Below, in pieces: positions 8,614 through 16,798 of a DNA stretch of 64,000 nucleotides. Made by a program: the position numbers and the translations under genes. Numbering within the stretch: the stretch's first letter is position 1; each line of letters starts with the position of its first letter. The stretch is from Thalassococcus_A lentus. Its GTDB lineage: Bacteria > Pseudomonadota > Alphaproteobacteria > Rhodobacterales > Rhodobacteraceae. The stretch covers positions 124,001 to 188,000 of the forward strand of contig NZ_JAQIOY010000002.1 in NCBI RefSeq assembly GCF_028023555.1, read 5' to 3'. The notes beneath the pieces are model-generated. The model was not told the DNA's origin. It ran no database searches and worked only from the letters and a program-made list of their open reading frames with translations.

Positions 8614-8886
8614 TTAGCTTTGGAAAACTGAAGCGCGTTCCGGCTTTTTGGGCGCTTTTTTCTGGAGCTTTGGCTCGCTTTCCAGTGACCTTGCGAAATC
8701 TGTGATGACTTTGGAAATCAGCATGGCATGGGCAACCTTTCTGGCATGGATTTCTCCGGCCAGCATGTAGGCTGTGTTCTCCATGGCCAGTGCCAATTCA
8801 TCGAGAACTTGAACGGCACAATCTGTGGTGCTTTGTGTCGCCAACGCGCTGATGTCAGTTGTTTTCGTGATATCTGTTTGTTTCAT
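8614..8886 (-). CDS. Hypothetical protein, 90 aa
   Basis: A small soluble protein beginning MKQTDITKTTDIS. An ATG 15 nt upstream is also in frame, but the GGAG sequence it contains sits at the right distance to serve the inner ATG at 8886. The protein has a polar Thr/Ser-rich head, a long amphipathic helix (about residues 22-72, with an AMENTAYMLAGEIHARK segment) and a basic tail KKAPKKPE. No signal peptide, membrane segment or known motif is seen. It lies 99 nt upstream of the XRE gene on the same strand. Function unknown. Confidence 0.55.
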   Translation of the reverse strand: MKQTDITKTTDISALATQSTTDCAVQVLDELALAMENTAYMLAGEIHARKVAHAMLISKVITDFARSLESEPKLQKKAPKKPERASVFQS

Positions 8887-9203
8887 AACGAAATTCTCCA
8901 TTTGGTCTGGCGAATGCCTTTGGTCTCAAAGGGTGTGGTCGCACCTTGCTGAAACTGTTGCCTTCACGGAAGATTCAAAAACATGACCTGCAGATGCTTA
9001 TTTGAAACCAGTGGGTTCAAATCTGAACCCTTCCGCTTCTTTGGCATGCCAATGCCATGTTCCTATTGCCGTGCTGCTTGACCCACGCGCTTGGGTCGGC
9101 TGCGTTCAGCGATGCCATTGACCCAAAGTCGGTAAGACGGGCATCATAGCAAAAAAACCAAACCAACAGTTGCGCTACGCGGCCAATAGATCCGGGGTTT
9201 GCG
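8887..9203. other. Gene-free divergent region rich in inverted repeats
   Basis: 317 nt between the 90-aa gene and the DM13 gene, more AT-rich than its surroundings. It holds GGGTTCA-N4-TGAACCC (9013-9030), the 12-bp palindrome TTGGCATGCCAA (9041-9052) and GACCCA-N6-TGGGTC (9080-9097). The word TTGACCCA occurs twice, at 9078 and 9118. No credible coding sequence is seen. These are candidate operators or small-RNA stems. Confidence 0.5.
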
Positions 9204-9674
9204 ATGAAAAAAGCATTGTTTCTGACGCTGACACATGGCGTCTGTCTCGCCCTTGGCTTTGCCTTGGGGGTGTACCTGTTGCCGATCCTGACGGCCCCGG
9301 CCTCACCGGATGCCGAGATGCTGGAGCAGAAAGCCCAAAGCGCGATGTATTCTGCGGAATTAACCCGCGAATTGCGGGGCAGTGATCTGCTTCATTGGGG
9401 TGAAGGCACAATCAGCCTGACTGAAACCGAAATCGTGCACGAAGGCAAACTTGCTCCGGGCCCCGACTATAAGCTGTATCTGGTGCCGCAGTTTGTTGAG
9501 CATGAAGACGAATTTGAGCCGATCAAGGATCAGGCCCTGCAGGTCGGCGACATCAAAACCTTTGCGGGCTTTGTTCTCGACCTGCCCGAAGGGGTGGATC
9601 TGAGTCAGTACAACACGGTTGTTGTCTGGTGTGAGGCCTTTTCCGAATTCATCACGGCCGGTCAGTTTCGCTGA
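9204..9674 (+). CDS. DM13-domain membrane-anchored protein
   Basis: A 156-residue protein with an N-terminal hydrophobic anchor or signal (about 5-28) and a C-terminal DM13 domain (about 55-156). The DM13 signature is clear: GPDYKLYLVPQF, the VGDIKTFAG strand, LPEGVDLSQYNTVVVWC, and the terminal EAFSEFITAGQFR. The conserved Cys in VVWCEAF is present. DM13 domains are proposed to be redox or electron-transfer modules facing the periplasm. A GGGG-containing leader precedes the ATG. It is monocistronic or possibly read through into guaB, 160 nt downstream. Confidence 0.88.
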   Translation: MKKALFLTLTHGVCLALGFALGVYLLPILTAPASPDAEMLEQKAQSAMYSAELTRELRGSDLLHWGEGTISLTETEIVHEGKLAPGPDYKLYLVPQFVEHEDEFEPIKDQALQVGDIKTFAGFVLDLPEGVDLSQYNTVVVWCEAFSEFITAGQFR

Positions 9675-9836
9675 CGGTTTCGCTGCCGCGAAAACCGATG
9701 TTGCCCGTCGTCCCGGCGGTCGGTGCTGCGCATGTTCGTCACATCTGATCGCTGCGCGACGCATTAGCCTCTTTTAACCGGCTGCAACCCGTGCAATAGG
9801 GACGTGCCAACCGATGCCCTCCCAAGGAGACCCCCC

Positions 9837-11285
9837 ATGGAGATTCGCGAGGCTCTCACCTTTGACGATGTTTTGCTGGTTCCCGGCGCGTCCAACGTGC
9901 TGCCCAGTACCGCTGATACCCGCACTCAAGTGACCCGTTCGATCGCTTTGAACATCCCGCTGTTGTCCAGCGCCATGGATACCGTCACCGAGGCCCGCAT
10001 GGCCATCACGATGGCACAGGCCGGTGGAATGGGCGTGATCCACAAAAACCTGAGCGCTGACGAACAGGCCCGTCAGGTCCGCCGTGTGAAACGCTTTGAA
10101 AGCGGGATTGTTTACAACCCGGTCACCCTGCGGCCCGATCAGACATTGGCCGATGCCAAGGCGTTGACCGAACGCTACCGCTTTACCGGATTTCCTGTTG
10201 TTGATGACGCAGGCCGTGTTCTCGGGATCGTGACAAACCGCGATATGCGGTTCGCCCAGCACGACGAAACGCCCGTGCATGCGATGATGACCGCTGACAA
10301 TCTTGCGGTTTTGCAGGAACCGGCTGATCGCGAAGAAGCCATTAGCCTGATGAAGGCGCGGCGGATCGAAAAACTGCTTGTGACCGATGAAACAGGCAAG
10401 CTGACTGGCTTGCTGACGCTCAAGGATACCGAACAGGCCGTTCTCAACCCCACGGCCTGCAAGGATGAGCTGGGCCGCCTGCGTGTGGCAGCGGCCAGTT
10501 CCGTGGGTGACAGCGGATTTGAGCGGACCGAAGCACTGGTGGATGCGGGTGTTGATATTGTTGTCATCGATACCGCGCATGGGCATTCCGAAGGCGTGAT
10601 CGAGGCGGTCGGCCGTGCCAAGCGCTTGTCGAACGGCGTGCAGGTTATCGCGGGCAACGTTGCCACCGCAGAGGCAACCGCAGCCTTGATTGATGCTGGT
10701 GCGGATGCGGTCAAGGTCGGGATCGGTCCGGGCTCTATCTGCACCACGCGCATGGTTGCCGGTGTTGGCGTGCCGCAACTGACGGCCATCATGGATTGTG
10801 CACGTGCCGCCGGTGATGTTCCGGTTATTGCGGATGGTGGCATCAAGTTCTCGGGCGATTTCGCCAAGGCGATTGCCGCAGGCGCGTCCTGTGCCATGGT
10901 CGGCAGCATGATTGCGGGCACCGATGAAAGCCCGGGCGAGGTGATCCTCTATCAGGGTCGTAGCTTCAAGGCCTATCGCGGAATGGGCTCTCTTGGGGCC
11001 ATGGCGCGCGGCTCTGCGGACCGGTATTTCCAGAAGGACGCCGCCAGTGACAAACTGGTGCCAGAAGGCATCGAAGGGCAGGTTCCTTACAAAGGCAGCG
11101 CCGGAACCGTTGTTCACCAACTGGTTGGCGGTCTGCGGGCGGCCATGGGGTACACGGGCTGTGCAACGGTCGCTGATATGCGCAAGAACTGCAAATTCGT
11201 GAAGATCACCGGTGCAGGGCTGAAGGAAAGCCATGTGCACGATGTTCAGATTACCCGAGAAGCACCAAACTACCGGATCGGCTAA
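9837..11285 (+). CDS. guaB: Inosine-5'-monophosphate dehydrogenase
   Basis: A 482-residue IMP dehydrogenase that oxidises IMP to XMP with NAD, the committed step of GMP synthesis. The start MEIREALTFDDVLLVP is preceded by AAGGAGA at proper spacing; an upstream in-frame ATG lacks this. A CBS pair (about 95-210) is inserted in the barrel. The catalytic loop GIGPGSICTTR carries the nucleophile Cys302, and the C-terminal GLKESHVHDVQIT segment is intact. The next gene, an RNA methyltransferase, starts 5 nt after the stop, so the two are co-transcribed. Confidence 0.97.
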   Translation: MEIREALTFDDVLLVPGASNVLPSTADTRTQVTRSIALNIPLLSSAMDTVTEARMAITMAQAGGMGVIHKNLSADEQARQVRRVKRFESGIVYNPVTLRPDQTLADAKALTERYRFTGFPVVDDAGRVLGIVTNRDMRFAQHDETPVHAMMTADNLAVLQEPADREEAISLMKARRIEKLLVTDETGKLTGLLTLKDTEQAVLNPTACKDELGRLRVAAASSVGDSGFERTEALVDAGVDIVVIDTAHGHSEGVIEAVGRAKRLSNGVQVIAGNVATAEATAALIDAGADAVKVGIGPGSICTTRMVAGVGVPQLTAIMDCARAAGDVPVIADGGIKFSGDFAKAIAAGASCAMVGSMIAGTDESPGEVILYQGRSFKAYRGMGSLGAMARGSADRYFQKDAASDKLVPEGIEGQVPYKGSAGTVVHQLVGGLRAAMGYTGCATVADMRKNCKFVKITGAGLKESHVHDVQITREAPNYRIG

Positions 11286-11290
11286 AGGAT

Positions 11291-12448
11291 ATGACCCCCG
11301 CCGCACGAGTACAGGCCGCCATCGAAGTGCTGGATCGGATCGGGGCAGGGGCTGCGGCTGAGCAGGCTCTTCTAGGCTGGTCCCGAGGCGCGCGCTATGC
11401 CGGCTCCAAGGACCGTCGTGCCGTTCGCGACCACGTGTTTGATGTGGTGCGCCGGTGGCGGTCCTGTGCCGAACTGGGCGGGGCCGAAACTGGCCGTGCG
11501 CGCATGATCGGGCTGCTGCGCTCGCAGGACGCGGACCTCGACGCAGTCTTTTCCGGACAGGGCCACGCACCTGCTCCGTTGACGCCGGACGAACGCGTCA
11601 CGTCCGATCCGCCCCAGGGTTTTGCCGCGCTGGATTTACCGGATTGGTTGGGCTCCATGTTTGAGCAATCTCTGGGCGACCAAGCCAGCAATGTCGCCAG
11701 AACGCTGCAGGAACGCGCCCCGGTGTTTTTGCGGGTTAACGGTCTGAAATCCACGCGCGCATCAGCACAGCAGCAGTTGCGAGCCGAGGGCATTGAAACC
11801 ACGCCTGTTGATGTGTCCCCGACAGCTTTGCGCGTCGATGTTGGCGCCCGCGCGGTTGCTCGATCGGCGGCTTATCTGAATGGTGTGGTTGAATTGCAGG
11901 ACGCTGCCAGTCAGGCCGTTGTGGACGCTCTGCCGCTGAGGGCAGGAATGCGGGTTCTGGACTACTGTGCCGGGGGCGGTGGCAAAGCATTGGCCATGGC
12001 CGCGCGGCTTGGGGCAGGTCCGGTCGAGGCGCATGATATCGACCCTAAGCGCATGACCGATTTGCCAGCGCGTGCACAGCGCGCCGCAGCGGACGTTGTT
12101 CAGACCCGCGCGCCATCCGGTGTTTACGATCTGGTTTTGGCAGATGCACCCTGCAGTGGCAGCGGTGCATGGCGTCGGGCACCGGAAGGCAAATGGCGAC
12201 TGAGCGAGTCCGGATTGGCAGAGCTGTGCGAAACGCAGGCGGAGATCTTGGATACCTGCGCTGGCCTCGTAGCGCCGGGCGGCATTCTGGCTTATGCAAC
12301 CTGCTCCGTTCTGAACTGTGAAAATCAGGATCAAGCGACTGCCTTTGTCAAAAGGCACCCCGGTTGGACCGTCAAATCTCAAAAGTCCTTTTTGCCAGGC
12401 GAGACAGGCGATGGGCTTTTCGTTGCTTTGATTGAGGCTCCGATATAA
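11291..12448 (+). CDS. RsmB/NOP-family RNA (cytosine-5)-methyltransferase
   Basis: A 385-residue SAM-dependent methyltransferase of the RsmB/NOL1/NOP2 family. Motif I (DYCAGGGGKALAMAA), motif IV with PCSG (DAPCSGSGAW) and motif VI with the catalytic Cys (ATCSVLNCENQDQ) are all present. An N-terminal helical part (about 1-130) resembles the NusB-like region but is shortened. The likely target is a cytosine in 16S rRNA (position 967 in RsmB), but family members modify other RNAs too. It sits 5 nt after guaB and 110 nt before cckA. Confidence 0.88.
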   Translation: MTPAARVQAAIEVLDRIGAGAAAEQALLGWSRGARYAGSKDRRAVRDHVFDVVRRWRSCAELGGAETGRARMIGLLRSQDADLDAVFSGQGHAPAPLTPDERVTSDPPQGFAALDLPDWLGSMFEQSLGDQASNVARTLQERAPVFLRVNGLKSTRASAQQQLRAEGIETTPVDVSPTALRVDVGARAVARSAAYLNGVVELQDAASQAVVDALPLRAGMRVLDYCAGGGGKALAMAARLGAGPVEAHDIDPKRMTDLPARAQRAAADVVQTRAPSGVYDLVLADAPCSGSGAWRRAPEGKWRLSESGLAELCETQAEILDTCAGLVAPGGILAYATCSVLNCENQDQATAFVKRHPGWTVKSQKSFLPGETGDGLFVALIEAPI

Positions 12449-12477
12449 AAACAACCCTAAGATGAATATTGCGGCGG

Positions 12478-12492
12478 TTAACCCTGAGTTAA
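12478..12492. promoter_or_regulatory. CtrA-type box TTAAC-N5-GTTAA upstream of cckA
   Basis: TTAA-N7-TTAA with the flanking C and G that make TTAAC-CCTGA-GTTAA, the full CtrA motif of alphaproteobacteria. It lies 67 bp upstream of the chosen cckA start, in a 110-nt intergenic gap. CckA is the kinase feeding CtrA, so this would be feedback control. The motif match is seen directly; binding is inference. Confidence 0.65.
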
Positions 12493-12558
12493 TGGTCACC
12501 GGCTCCTATGTGGGCAGCAATTCAGCGGGGTTATCGGCGTGCCGGCAGGAATCGGATC

Positions 12559-14847
12559 ATGAACGGGGGGGCAACATCCCGCTTGAGTGTTTTCTCCGGG
12601 CTGGTTTTTGCTGTTCTGGCAATCGGATGCGCGGCATTGGCTTGGGGCGCGGTGCAGGGTGGTTATCAGTTCATTCTAATCGGTGCAGCCGCGACGTGCC
12701 TGACCATTTCTTTGGGTATCCTGCTGGACAGTCTGCGCCAGACTGCGCGGCACAAACGGGCGGTCGCGATGGCGGAAACCGTTGTTGCGCACGACGCTGC
12801 TTATTGTTTTGTTTGCAATGAAGATGGCTTGGTGCTGGCTGAAAACGCCGCTTCGAGAAAGGCCTTTGTCGGTGCAGCGGGTGGGCCTTTGTCCGATCGT
12901 CTGACCGGGTTGCTGGCCAACCCCGAGGGCGTACTCTACCGCATTGCCCGGCGGGCTTTGGCAGAGGGCTATGCCTTTGAGGACATAACCAGTCACGCCG
13001 AGCGCGTTCAAATCCATTCTCAGCGATTGGCACCGGGATTGCTGTTGTGGCGTATGGAAAGCGATGCAACACGCGGTGAAAGCGTTGTTTCGCTGGAACA
13101 ACCTTTGATGAGCATCGGACGCAACGGTGCCATCCTCTATATGAACGCGGCGGCCAGAACGTTGTTGGGGCGACGGGCCAAGAACCTCAGCGAAGTGATC
13201 GAAGATCTGCCACTCAGACCGGGGGGCATTCATCAATGCGACGCCGCTCAGGGCACACGGGATGTTCTGGTTCAGTCTCGCGAGTCTTCGGTTGGCCGGT
13301 CGGAATTGACGCTTACCCCGATTATTGAGCCCGAGCGCTCTGCCAAAATGGAAACGGGCGAGGCAGGTACGTTCCAAACGCTGCCGGTGCCACTTCTCAG
13401 GGTTCGGGCCGATGGAACCATTCTGGACGCTAACCGCGAAGCGCGGCGCCTGCTGGATCTTTCGTCTGCGGGAACCGCGCATATCGCCGACTATATGGAA
13501 GGTTTGGGGCGCGCGCTCAGCGATTGGTTGGGTGAAGCAGCCGAAGGCCGTGGCACAACACGATCCGAGTTCCTGCGCCTGACACGCGCTGACCGTGAAT
13601 TGTTTGTTCAGGTGACACTCAAACGTGTGATCGAAGACGGGGAGCCGGTGCTGATCGCGGTTCTGAACGATGCGACCGAACTCAAGACGCTAGAAGCCCA
13701 ATTTGTACAGAGCCAGAAGATGCAGGCGATCGGTCAGCTGGCGGGCGGTGTGGCCCATGACTTCAACAACCTGCTGACGGCCATTTCAGGGCACTGCGAT
13801 TTGCTGTTGCTGCGTCATGATCAGGGCGATCCCGACTATGGCGACCTTGTGCAAATCAATCAGAACGCCAATCGGGCTGCGGCGTTGGTCGGGCAATTGC
13901 TGGCATTCTCGCGCAAACAGACCATGCGCCCGGAAATACTCGACCTGCGCGACACAATGGCCGATCTGACGCATCTTCTGAACAGGCTGGTGGGCGAGAA
14001 AGTTCAACTGAGCCTGAATCACGATCCGATCCTGCCGCATATCCGGGGCGACCGCCGACAGCTAGAGCAGGTCATGATGAATCTCATCGTCAACGCCCGT
14101 GACGCAATGCCTGATGGCGGTGTGATCGAGGTGGAAACCGAACGGTTGGTTGTTCGTGAAAAGATGCTGCGCGATCGCGCGGTTGTCCCGCCTGGCACCT
14201 ATGTCTCTGTCAGGATCAGCGATCAGGGATGCGGCATTCCCCCGGACAAGGTGCAAAAGGTCTTTGAGCCCTTTTTTACCACGAAGGGCACAACCGAAGG
14301 GACCGGTCTTGGGCTATCGACAGTCTATGGCATCGTAAAGCAATCCGGCGGCTTTGTTTTTGTCGACAGTGTGGTCGGGCAGGGCACCTGTTTCACCTTG
14401 CTGTTTCCCGCCCATGATTTGCCAGCTGAACAAAAGCCCGCGGTGCCAAGCCAGGACGAGCCGCGCAAATTGCCGGAACGCGGTTCAGGCGTCGTCTTGC
14501 TGGTCGAAGACGAAGCGCCGGTGCGGGCTTTTGCGGCGCGCGCCTTGCGGCTGCGTGGCTACACGGTGATCGAAGCGGAAACCGCCGAGGACGCGTTGGA
14601 AACTCTCGAAGATGAAACACTGATGGTTGACGTTTTTGTCACGGATGTCGTGATGCCGGGCATGGATGGCCCGAGCTGGGTCCGCAAGGCCCGCAAAACG
14701 CGGCCGGATGTCCGAGTCGTCTTTGTGTCCGGTTATACCGAAGACGCCTTTGGCGAAGGGCACGAAGAGATTCCCAACTCTGTTTTCCTGCCCAAACCGT
14801 TTTCGCTGACGGAACTGACCGAAACGGTGCATCAACAGGTGGCTTAA
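12559..14847 (+). CDS. cckA: Hybrid sensor histidine kinase CckA
   Basis: About 762 residues with the CckA layout. Two N-terminal membrane helices (about 8-30 and 35-58) are followed by PAS-like regions (about 80-180 and 270-370). The HisKA domain has phospho-His400 in GGVAHDFNNLL. The HATPase domain has DQGCGIPPDKV and GTGLGLSTVYG. The C-terminal receiver has phospho-acceptor Asp696 in VTDVVMPGMDG. CckA passes phosphate through ChpT to CtrA and controls cell cycle, motility and gene-transfer-agent traits in this group. The start at 12559 has AGGA at 8 nt; an upstream in-frame ATG adds 17 residues. A CtrA-type box lies upstream. Confidence 0.93.
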   Translation: MNGGATSRLSVFSGLVFAVLAIGCAALAWGAVQGGYQFILIGAAATCLTISLGILLDSLRQTARHKRAVAMAETVVAHDAAYCFVCNEDGLVLAENAASRKAFVGAAGGPLSDRLTGLLANPEGVLYRIARRALAEGYAFEDITSHAERVQIHSQRLAPGLLLWRMESDATRGESVVSLEQPLMSIGRNGAILYMNAAARTLLGRRAKNLSEVIEDLPLRPGGIHQCDAAQGTRDVLVQSRESSVGRSELTLTPIIEPERSAKMETGEAGTFQTLPVPLLRVRADGTILDANREARRLLDLSSAGTAHIADYMEGLGRALSDWLGEAAEGRGTTRSEFLRLTRADRELFVQVTLKRVIEDGEPVLIAVLNDATELKTLEAQFVQSQKMQAIGQLAGGVAHDFNNLLTAISGHCDLLLLRHDQGDPDYGDLVQINQNANRAAALVGQLLAFSRKQTMRPEILDLRDTMADLTHLLNRLVGEKVQLSLNHDPILPHIRGDRRQLEQVMMNLIVNARDAMPDGGVIEVETERLVVREKMLRDRAVVPPGTYVSVRISDQGCGIPPDKVQKVFEPFFTTKGTTEGTGLGLSTVYGIVKQSGGFVFVDSVVGQGTCFTLLFPAHDLPAEQKPAVPSQDEPRKLPERGSGVVLLVEDEAPVRAFAARALRLRGYTVIEAETAEDALETLEDETLMVDVFVTDVVMPGMDGPSWVRKARKTRPDVRVVFVSGYTEDAFGEGHEEIPNSVFLPKPFSLTELTETVHQQVA

Positions 14848-14868
14848 CGCTTGCGTATGCGGCTCGAT

Positions 14869-15462
14869 TCAAAGTGCCCGTTCCCAGACTTCGAAATCCT
14901 CCGCGCATTTGCGGCGCAGTTTGGCTTCGGTCTGGGCTGACAGCTCCAGATCGCGCCGCGGCGATACGTTTTCGCGCGGCAGATCGATCTTCATCTGCAA
15001 CCTGTCTTCGAGAAACCCCAGCAGTCCGATCTGGTTTTCGTATTTGTACAAATGCGAGACGGAGACGCCATTCGGGCGCGGCTCGATGAACTTGGCCTGA
15101 CTGCCCACGTTGGCGTAGGGTGGCCTGTCGCCGGTTGCATATGCGTCACAAAATGCATCAAAGCTGATCCCGCGCGTCGAGGTTGGCTTTCCCTCCAGAA
15201 ACCCGCGTTGCCGGTATCTGTACCAAGAGCCCAGCCAGCTGATCGGTTCGCGGATCACCGCGAGCAGTTCCATGTCTTCGGCGCCCATCTTTTCCATCAT
15301 GGGACGAAAGAATCTGTTGTAGCGGTACACCGGGGCGTGTTTCAGCTCGGGCGGGTCATAAATCGTCATGGCCGCATGGGGGCCAAGCGTGGCTTCGTAG
15401 GCGGATGTTCCCGTCTTTGGCACCGCCAGAAACACCAGTCGCTGTTTCCAAAAAACCAACAT
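14869..15462 (-). CDS. Sulfotransferase family protein
   Basis: A 197-residue protein with the PAPS-binding 5'-phosphosulfate loop VPKTGTSAYEA (about 14-24) and the 3'-phosphate segment AVIREPISWLGSWYRYR (about 70-85), both typical of the sulfotransferase superfamily. No signal peptide is seen, so it is cytosolic. Substrate unknown; related roseobacter proteins are thought to modify cell-surface glycans or lipids. It converges on cckA and shares an upstream region with recA. A second, different family member lies at 23456-24103. Confidence 0.82.
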   Translation of the reverse strand: MLVFWKQRLVFLAVPKTGTSAYEATLGPHAAMTIYDPPELKHAPVYRYNRFFRPMMEKMGAEDMELLAVIREPISWLGSWYRYRQRGFLEGKPTSTRGISFDAFCDAYATGDRPPYANVGSQAKFIEPRPNGVSVSHLYKYENQIGLLGFLEDRLQMKIDLPRENVSPRRDLELSAQTEAKLRRKCAEDFEVWERAL

Positions 15463-15544
15463 ATTCCAACCTCTTGCCGAGAAACTGTTTGCGTCAACCT
15501 TTGTTTAACCATCCCGCGCCAAGCTGCAAAAGGAAAGATTTATC

Positions 15545-15573
15545 TTGAAATGTTCGCCTTTTGGTCTCATAGA
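15545..15573 (+). promoter_or_regulatory. Possible sigma-70 promoter of recA
   Basis: TTGAAA at 15545-15550 matches the -35 consensus at 5 of 6 positions. After a 17-nt spacer comes CATAGA (15568-15573), a weak -10 (3 of 6). It abuts the SOS box, which would then cover the transcription start. Tentative. Confidence 0.35.
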
Positions 15574-15588
15574 GAACAAGAGGCGAAC
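15574..15588. promoter_or_regulatory. LexA (SOS) box GAAC-N7-GAAC upstream of recA
   Basis: GAAC-AAGAGGC-GAAC is an exact match to the alphaproteobacterial LexA motif (GTTC-N7-GTTC on the other strand). It lies 51 bp before the recA start codon. Confidence 0.85.
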
Positions 15589-15638
15589 AAATCCTGCAAT
15601 GGACGCCCCCCGCGGGGTGTGGAATAAGGGCGAGGACA

Positions 15639-16724
15639 ATGGCAACGGCAGACCTTCTGACCATGGATAACAAGCGCGACGCAAACAAGCAAAAGGCGCT
15701 CGACAGCGCTCTGGCCCAGATCGAACGGCAGTTCGGTAAAGGGTCCATTATGAAACTGGGCGGCGACAATGCCGTGCGGGATATCGAGGCGACCTCAACA
15801 GGGTCGCTCGGGCTTGATATCGCCTTGGGCATCGGCGGTTTGCCCAAGGGTCGTATCATCGAGATTTACGGCCCTGAATCGTCGGGCAAGACGACGCTCA
15901 CACTGCATTGTGTGGCGGAAGAACAGAAAAAAGGCGGTGTATGCGCCTTTGTTGACGCGGAACATGCGCTTGATCCGCAATATGCGCGCAAACTGGGCGT
16001 CGATCTGGACGAGCTTTTGATTTCGCAGCCCGACACTGGCGAGCAGGCGCTTGAGATCACTGACACGCTGGTGCGCTCAGGCGCGGTCAGCATGGTGATC
16101 GTCGACTCGGTCGCTGCTCTGACCCCCAAGTCGGAGCTGGAAGGCGATATGGGCGACAGCTCGGTTGGTGTGCATGCGCGCCTGATGAGCCAGGCAATGC
16201 GCAAATTGACCGGTTCGATCGCGCGCAGCAACTGCATGGTCATCTTTATCAACCAGATCCGGATGAAGATTGGTGTGATGTTCGGCTCGCCTGAAACAAC
16301 GACGGGCGGCAACGCTCTTAAATTCTACAGCTCTGTGCGTCTGGACATCCGCCGCATCGGCGCGGTCAAGGATCGCGACGAAGTTGTTGGCAACCAGACC
16401 CGCGTCAAAGTGGTAAAGAACAAGGTATCGCCGCCGTTCAAACAGGTGGAATTCGATATCATGTACGGCGAAGGCATCTCGAAGACTGGTGAGCTTCTTG
16501 ATCTTGGCGTTAAGGCTGGCGTGGTCGAGAAATCGGGCGCCTGGTATTCCTACGGGGATGAACGCATCGGTCAGGGCCGTGAAAACGCCAAGACCTTCCT
16601 TAAGGAAAACTCTGGCATCGCCTATGAAATCGAAGACAAGATCCGGGCTGCGCACGGGTTGGATTTTGAGATGCCCGAAGGCGAAAAAACAGACGATGAC
16701 GATGGGGATGTGATGGAGGGTTGA
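15639..16724 (+). CDS. recA: Recombinase RecA
   Basis: A 361-residue RecA with Walker A GPESSGKTT (78-86) and Walker B region MVIVDSVAALTPKSE. The DNA-binding loop segment with INQIRMKIGVMFG and GGNALKFYSS is intact. The C-terminal acidic tail (EKTDDDDGDVMEG) is present. It catalyses homologous strand exchange and stimulates LexA self-cleavage. The ATG has GAGGA at proper distance; a second in-frame ATG nine codons in is less likely. An SOS box lies upstream and a strong bidirectional terminator downstream, so it is monocistronic. Confidence 0.98.
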   Translation: MATADLLTMDNKRDANKQKALDSALAQIERQFGKGSIMKLGGDNAVRDIEATSTGSLGLDIALGIGGLPKGRIIEIYGPESSGKTTLTLHCVAEEQKKGGVCAFVDAEHALDPQYARKLGVDLDELLISQPDTGEQALEITDTLVRSGAVSMVIVDSVAALTPKSELEGDMGDSSVGVHARLMSQAMRKLTGSIARSNCMVIFINQIRMKIGVMFGSPETTTGGNALKFYSSVRLDIRRIGAVKDRDEVVGNQTRVKVVKNKVSPPFKQVEFDIMYGEGISKTGELLDLGVKAGVVEKSGAWYSYGDERIGQGRENAKTFLKENSGIAYEIEDKIRAAHGLDFEMPEGEKTDDDDGDVMEG

Positions 16725-16752
16725 TCCCTCGATCCAGCCTGGACTACCTCGC

Positions 16753-16783
16753 AAAACGGCGCCCGGATTTGGGCGCCGTTTTT
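16753..16783. terminator. Bidirectional rho-independent terminator between recA and the DUF1569 gene
   Basis: A perfect 12-bp stem, AAAACGGCGCCC with its complement, around a 6-nt loop, followed by TTTTT on the plus strand and TTTT on the minus strand. It ends both converging genes. Confidence 0.9.
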
Positions 16784-16798
16784 CATTTTGGCAGAGTT

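Noticed and set aside
9774..11570. Long open frame (~600 codons) opposite guaB
   Set aside because: Antisense shadow of a conserved enzyme gene; His/Gly/Asn-rich nonsense composition and no start context.
15494..15508. TCAA-N7-TTAA near the sulfotransferase/recA spacer as a CtrA box
   Set aside because: One core mismatch and no flanking C/G match; such 7-of-8 hits are frequent by chance.
15552..15566. GTTC-N7-GGTC as a second LexA box
   Set aside because: One mismatch in a core position, next to an exact box; not needed to explain SOS control.
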